This document shows positions 58,666-64,000 of a stretch of DNA of 64,000 nt, piece by piece. The notes under the pieces were generated by a model. The model was not told where the DNA came from, did no database searches, and saw only the letters and a program-made list of their open reading frames with translations. Origin of the DNA: Trochalopteron elliotii (Eukaryota; Chordata; Aves; Passeriformes; Leiothrichidae); contig JANPWX010000558.1 of NCBI GenBank assembly GCA_024734555.1, positions 1-64,000 on the forward strand, read 5' to 3'. How positions within the stretch are numbered: the stretch's first letter is position 1; the number at the start of each line of letters is the position of its first letter. Both the position numbers and the translations under genes were made by a program.

Positions 58666-61194
58666 AAAGTGCTGCAATAGCACAAATAGCCAGGGTTTAT
58701 GTGCACATCCAAAAGGTATCTACCTGTGACAGACTAGTGTCTGACTGAAATAATCCTAGAACTTGAAACTGATCTGGTTTTGTACAATCTAATTGCTTAG
58801 CAACTTCATAAAAAGCAGTTCTTGTGCTGAAGACTTCACAGTGTCTGTAGAAAGAAAAGATTCCTGTCTCATTGCTAAGAATAGAGAGATCAGTTTATTT
58901 ATGGTAGCATAACAGAGTGTCCCTCCCTGAATGTCCTATTATGCAAACCTTAGGCTTTGGTTAGATTTGGGGTAACATGCCTAATAGATGTATTTCCCTA
59001 AACAGATTAATGAAACTGATTCAGGATTATGTGATCCAGGTCAGCAAAGGTAACTGACTTTTCTGTTCTCAGAAGTGGGGAGGTTAAAGTGTTCTGTCTG
59101 CATGAAATACAGTCATACCACTATTGAGGGGGGGAAAAGATATTATAGAATCTATTGAAACCATTAGTTTCTATTTGTGATTTATGAGTAGGAAGAGGGA
59201 TTTCTCCTTAATAAGATACCAAAGTAGAAATTAACAGAAGCAGAGCAGAAGTGTATGTAACAGAGAAAATTGGACTGAATTTATTCAGTAAACCGAAGTT
59301 TTGCTCCTGGTTATTGTGCTGGGTGATCTTGCAGATAGAATTCAAACCCTCTAAGATTTTCCATTCATTCTATTGAATTCTGTGGTTCTTTAGTGAAAAG
59401 TGGCGTAGAAATTTCTTATTTGGTGTTATTAAATTGCTTAGAGTAGCATACATGAATGAACATTAATGAGTGGGTGATGTTTACTCGAGAGAGAAATGGC
59501 AGTGCTGTATGATGTACATCTTAGACTAACAGAAGTCACAAGAGGTCTGGCCTGGTGTCACAGACCCAGCTGAGGAGGCAGTTTGTAACACAAATTTCAA
59601 CCTCACTGAGTGGCCACATGCCTGTGCCATGTAACTTTGAACTGGAAAAGTTGTGGGTGTGTGCAAGTAGTGTGGGTGAGCTACAGAGACCAGGCCACTG
59701 GCTCATGATCCAGAGGTTTTGTGCTGCTGACAAGGCAGTCAGAAAGCTGACCCATGATGTCAGGGCTTCCCTGTGGGTGTAGCCAAATTCCTAAGGGCTA
59801 TAGGGGCAGTTCTGTGTTAAAGCAGGGAATATTCCACCTCCAACACATTTTGATCCTTTAGAATGCTCCTACTAGGACTGAGTCACTCATGTTATTAGAC
59901 TAGTACTAAGTAGTTCTAACATAGCCATAGGGGCTCTTTATGGTTTCTAGCCAATTCAAGAGTGGGGGAGCAGAAATATGGCTCTGAGCCATCTTCTACA
60001 ACTTCAGCCATGCAGAACATTAATTTAGCACAGCTGAAGATATAGCTAAATGCATTCCACTCCTTTCTCAAATTTAATACTAAAAGTTCAAGGTATTGAC
60101 CATGATATTTTGGCCCCATTGAAGAAATAGATTTCAGTTGTCATGAATAATAGAGATAGGATGAAGAAACACTCTTAAGTAAAGAGTAACAGCAATCACT
60201 CAAAGCAGAGTTTCAAGATAAAGATATCTTAGCATGGTTCATCCTCTGCCAGCATAGGTTTTAGTAAGTAATATTTTAGTGTCAAGAAGACTGGGATTTT
60301 TAGAAAGAGTGTGGTTTATATTGGTGACATCATGGGCCAGATCACATTGTGTCCTTGTGCCAATGCTAAAAGAGGTCTTCCATGCTAGTGAGCAGGCTTT
60401 AATGACACCTTTTTTCCCAACCTCACTTTGTGAAAAGCACCAAATTCTTCAGAGAAGAGCACAAGATATTCTGTAGGTGATAGATTTTGTAATTGTTCTA
60501 CATCCACGCAAAAAGTGAGCTTAGCAAGACTGATTCACATATGTTCCAGAGCTCCATCCTCAGCCTGATTGTGAAAGATGAAGGCTTGTGCCTTTATTGG
60601 TAAAGTCAGAGCAGAGAAATACTTAAAGGTAAAAAAAATTGAAATTATTACTTTCATAAGATTTTGCCTCAGCCTTTCTGAGTTTGCAGCAAAGTTCAGT
60701 CCCTTGATAGGTGAGATAATGAAGAGCTGAAGGGGGTGAATGACAAAACTTGTTGCTCCTACCTCTGATTCCACAGAGAATCCTGTTACCTGCTGCCCTG
60801 ATCACTAGCTTTAATTCCATCTTTATTTTGATGTAGAAGTTTTGGATAAAATGGGTCTTTTCCATATTTTTCTTTTTACTTTGGGAGTAACCTCTAATTA
60901 ATAGAAAAAAAAGCACTCACCTCAAAGCAGTAAAGAGATTACCCAGTAAGTGGCTGAGTTGACACCAAGGGTACCTTCCCCATGCCAGAATGGAACAGTT
61001 GTTGATTAATCACAGTCTACCTGGCTCTTTCCTGTGTCCTTGAACAGGTCCTGGCAGGCTTCATGAAGTCTTTTGGCATGTTATTTCTTTCAGAGTCTTG
61101 TATGGGAGCTGAGTCATTTCACAGCAACGGTGAGAGGATGGGCTCTACTTCATTCTTACTATTTCACCTTTAAACTGAGATTAAACTTGCAGAG
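58666..61194. other. Presumed intronic unique sequence
   Basis: No repeat family or exon recognised. Short ORFs around 59536-60119 and 60535-60916 show no recognisable domain. Confidence 0.4.
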
Positions 61195-61523
61195 GGGCAG
61201 GTACTGATCTCTCTTCACTCTTGTGACCAGTGACAGGACATGAAGGAACAGTGTGAAGCTGAGTCAGGAAAGGCTCAGGCTGGATATCAGGAAAAGTTTT
61301 CTACCCAAAGGGTGGTTGGGCACTGGAACAGGCTCCCCAGGGAAGTGGTTCACAGTACCAGCCTGACAGAGTTCAAGAAGTGTTTGGACAATGTTCTCAG
61401 GCACAGGGTATGACTTTTGGGGACGACTCTGTGCAGGGCCAGGAGCTGCACCCAATGATCTTGATGGATGCCTTCCAACTCAGCTTACTCTATGATGCTA
61501 TGACTCTACAATTCTGTGATTGC
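61195..61523 (+). mobile_element. CR1 LINE 3' fragment, sense
   Basis: CTCAGGCTGGATATCAGGAA, then CAAAGGGTGGTTGGGCACTGG and AACAGGCTCCCCAGGGAAGTG. It continues through TTGATGGATGCCTTCCAACTC and ends with octamer-derived CTATGATGCTATGACTCTAC and ATTCTGTGAT. Ordering and spacing match the CR1 3' region at 17160-17420. ORFs at 61264-61616 belong to it. Confidence 0.9.
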
Positions 61524-63179
61524 TTCTATGATTTAAGAGGTACAGTAAAGTCAAGGATGATAGCTTTACATATTTCTTATAAGCTAGGTTTGTTAAGTCC
61601 CAATTCTGAAAAATAAAAAAAACCCAAATTTTAAAAGGCATGTAAAATGCTGTCTTTTCCATGATCTACATAATTATAAAAATGGAAATTCACTTTAAAA
61701 ATCTGGAATAGAAGATCTATTTATCTTCATTTTATTGCATCAACAATTCAGAGATTTAAAGACCTGAATTGGAAATAAAGCAGACTCATTTTCAGAAGCA
61801 CTCACTGCCAAGTTCACTTTTCTGAAAATTCTGTTAAGTGCAGAAATTAAAGGTGATTTTCCTTTGTATTTTGAGTGTGAAATGCTAGGGGATCATAAAT
61901 AAAACCTCAATGTTTTTCTTTCCAAAATGAAGAGAATATTTTAGTAATAAAACATTTGAAAGGATATTAAGGTGAGAACAAATTGTGTAGCTGAAATTTT
62001 TGACAGAGAAACAATAAAAAAGGTGAAGAGAATACCATTCTTCCTCAGTTAAAATATCCTGTCCTGCAGTACATGCTTTTGGAAGCTTGTGTGTATTGAG
62101 GACTGTAACTGGATCCTTTCCTTACAGTGAATTCTTGTTTAGGAAGAGGCATTACCACTTTTTCTCATCATTGCTCACAGAAAAGGAGTTACTTAAGCTC
62201 TTAAGCTTTTCTCTTTTTTTTTCTTTTTTTTTTTTTTTTTTTTTTTGTGGGGGGGGGCAGGGGGTGGGGACACTTTGGAAGAGGGGCATGGAAGTGAGTA
62301 TTTTCTAAAACATTGTTTTATACCACTGTCCTCCTCAGCTTTTCCTGGTGCCAAACTCTTCACCATAGTGCAGCTTCCCATTCTGTTTGTTTTAGACCAC
62401 ACACTTAAGTTCCTAGTGCTCTCCTTGTCCTGTCGCAAGGTACCAAGCATATCTGAGACATTCTGCCACAGTTCCTCCCCTGTCCCTCTTTTTAAAAGAA
62501 AAAGTAGCACTTCAGTCTCTCATGTCAGTATGATGAAAGTAAACGTCTACTGGCTGGGAAGCAGTAATATGTCGTGGTCTCCAAGGAGTAGTGTTTAAGT
62601 GTTCCTCAGTGGCCACAGAGCACACTTGGGATCACAGTTCTTCTGTCCTTCTTGTCCTTTTTTGGCCACACAGGTTATGTTGCATTGCTTCCAGTAGGAC
62701 CAGGAAGGCTCAGACCTGGTCTCAGAGCCCTAAATAATATGTGACCAAGACATGACCTTCCAACAACAATCCACCAGTTCAAATGTATTTCTGCTTTGGA
62801 CCTTAATTTCTCATTTAGATAGGAAGAGAGGAGATGTTGCCATCTGCTTCAGTTTCTAGTTGTGTCCTTGTGCTGTTCTTCAATCCATTGTGAAGTTTGA
62901 CCACAGCTTGGGAGAAGGACCAGCTACTGATATTCTTTTCCTTAGTCACAAGCAGGGAAGTAATTTACCCTTCCTGTAACTCATTCTGAACTACTTCTAT
63001 TTGGGGACCATATATCTCATGATTGTGCCCCATATTAGACATTAACCTGTCTGAAGTACAGGATTTGTACTTTTTTATTTTTACTCTAATATGATTTACA
63101 TTAGGTTATATCAGGAGTAACACCTCTGAGTCCTATATAAATAGGGATCACAGTGGTGTGGCAGAAACACAAACATGTT
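61524..63179. other. Presumed intronic unique sequence
   Basis: No gene or interspersed repeat. It includes a poly(T)-poly(G) junction at about 62213-62270. Confidence 0.4.
62213..62270. repeat. Poly(T) followed by poly(G) low-complexity run
   Basis: A T run of about 23 (62224-62246, preceded by interrupted T) is followed by a G-rich stretch (GGGGGGGGGCAGGGGGTGGGG). A possible G-quadruplex. The T run could be an antisense retroposon tail, but no body is recognised. Overlapping ORFs are compositional. Confidence 0.85.
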
Positions 63180-63620
63180 GGTCTGAACAAACTTCTGTAG
63201 ACCATCTCATGCAACCTCACACCCAGTGTAGAACAGTCACCAGCATTAGACCATTTTGGCCATTGCTGTCCCTGGCCATGTCTTGAAAATTTCCAAGCAC
63301 AAAGATTGCACTGCCTCTCTGGGTAACCTCTTCCAGTGCTGCACAGATCTCTCAGAGGACAAGTTTTTCTTATTGTCCTATCTGAACCTCAATAATTGTG
63401 GGTTGTGACATTTTTCACCTCATTTTCTCATCTGCTGCCATTTAGAAGAGTTCTCTTCCATATTCTTTGTAACTATCTTTCAAGTACTTGCAGGCTGCTA
63501 TTAGATTGTCCCTTAGTCTCCTCTAAATCACAAATCAAGTTCAGCACGCAGTAATCTCTTCTTACAGGTCATCTTCTCAGGCCCACGACTATTGTATTAT
63601 GTAGTATCTTGCTTACCTCT
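63180..63620 (-). mobile_element. CR1 LINE fragment, antisense (older subfamily)
   Basis: The reverse complement of CR1 landmarks appears in order: TGTAGACCATCTCATGCAACC, GCACTGCCTCTCTGGGTAACC, CTTCCAGTGCTGCACAGAT, TTCTTATTGTCCTATCTGAACC, TGCAGGCTGCTATTAGATTG and TCTTCTTACAGGTCATCTTCT. About 440 bp with many point differences, no octamer end remaining. Confidence 0.85.
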
Positions 63621-64000
63621 TTTTAACTAAAGGCTGTGCAGAAATTGTTATGAGAATGGAAAGGAAGAATATTTTCCTAAATGAAAGAACTTAGCAGAAG
63701 ACTGTTTAATGCACATGGCCAAGTAGTGTCAGTAAAGTGTATTTTGCAGAAATCCCTTGTGACTGAGCCCAGCTGTATATCTGGCATGTTTTACTTCAGT
63801 ATTTTGGGTCAGTAGTTTCATATCTTCCCTAGAAGGAGAGGTCTAATCTAAAAAGTAGCAATGGTTCTTACTACCCACAGTTTGCATCTTGTCTAAGTGT
63901 ACATCTGGAACAGCTGTTTGAGGAGGAAATAAAATGAGATAGAGTTAACCACATGACAATATAGTTGTCTCCTTAGAAGGCACAGTGTTTTAAACCTAAT
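63621..64000. other. Unique sequence to window end, nothing recognised
   Basis: AT-rich, no gene or repeat signal. Confidence 0.4.

Overview
This is vertebrate, almost certainly avian, nuclear DNA. The evidence is repeated CR1-type LINE fragments (several ending in the ATTCTATG-type octamer array typical of bird CR1), a dense set of endogenous retroviral LTRs of a type abundant in neoavian (especially passerine) genomes, an AT-rich CpG-poor background, and one CpG island with an exon-like ORF ending at a GTGAGT splice donor. Nothing prokaryotic is visible: no operons, CRISPR, rRNA or recognisable tRNA. Almost all short ORFs are chance ORFs, LINE/ERV remnants or low-complexity translations. 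Family names come from memory of the sequences, not from a search.

Left half, 1-32 kb, is a retroelement and microsatellite zone. The window opens in a 250-bp (GAAA)n array that abuts an antisense ERV: leader 253-507, primer-binding site 508-524, LTR about 533-1092. A 1.6-kb degenerate pyrimidine tract follows (1093-2712). CR1 pieces lie at 3.2, 4.5, 5.9-6.7, 16.5, 17.2 and 30.2 kb. The same LTR family recurs as a solo LTR with a target-site duplication (18264-18783) and as a decayed provirus with both LTRs (22440-25687), which contains a tRNA-Lys-like PBS, a 399-N assembly gap in a (CTTC)n array, and an integrase remnant. A related LTR family occurs at 26404-26974 (minus) and 31317-31855 (plus).

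Middle, 32-53 kb, is mostly unique AT-rich DNA without recognisable genes. It holds small CR1 fragments, a G-quadruplex-capable heptamer array (34321-34370), a locally CpG-enriched segment (about 36.3-36.8 kb), a GC-rich degenerate repeat island (41.3-41.95 kb) and an 83%-identical 72-bp direct repeat pair (47.6 and 48.5 kb).

Right part, 53-64 kb, carries the only good host-gene signal: a promoter/5'UTR-like region (about 53.1-54.6 kb), a CpG island (about 54.6-55.1 kb) and a candidate first coding exon on the plus strand (54632-54706, 25 codons, then GTGAGT). I do not recognise the gene. Sequence after 54706 is best read as a large first intron with CR1 insertions at 58.3, 61.2 and 63.2 kb.

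The most unusual feature is that two independent ERV copies change from the same leader motif into a long pyrimidine microsatellite at the same internal position, (CTTT)n in one and (CTTC)n in the other.
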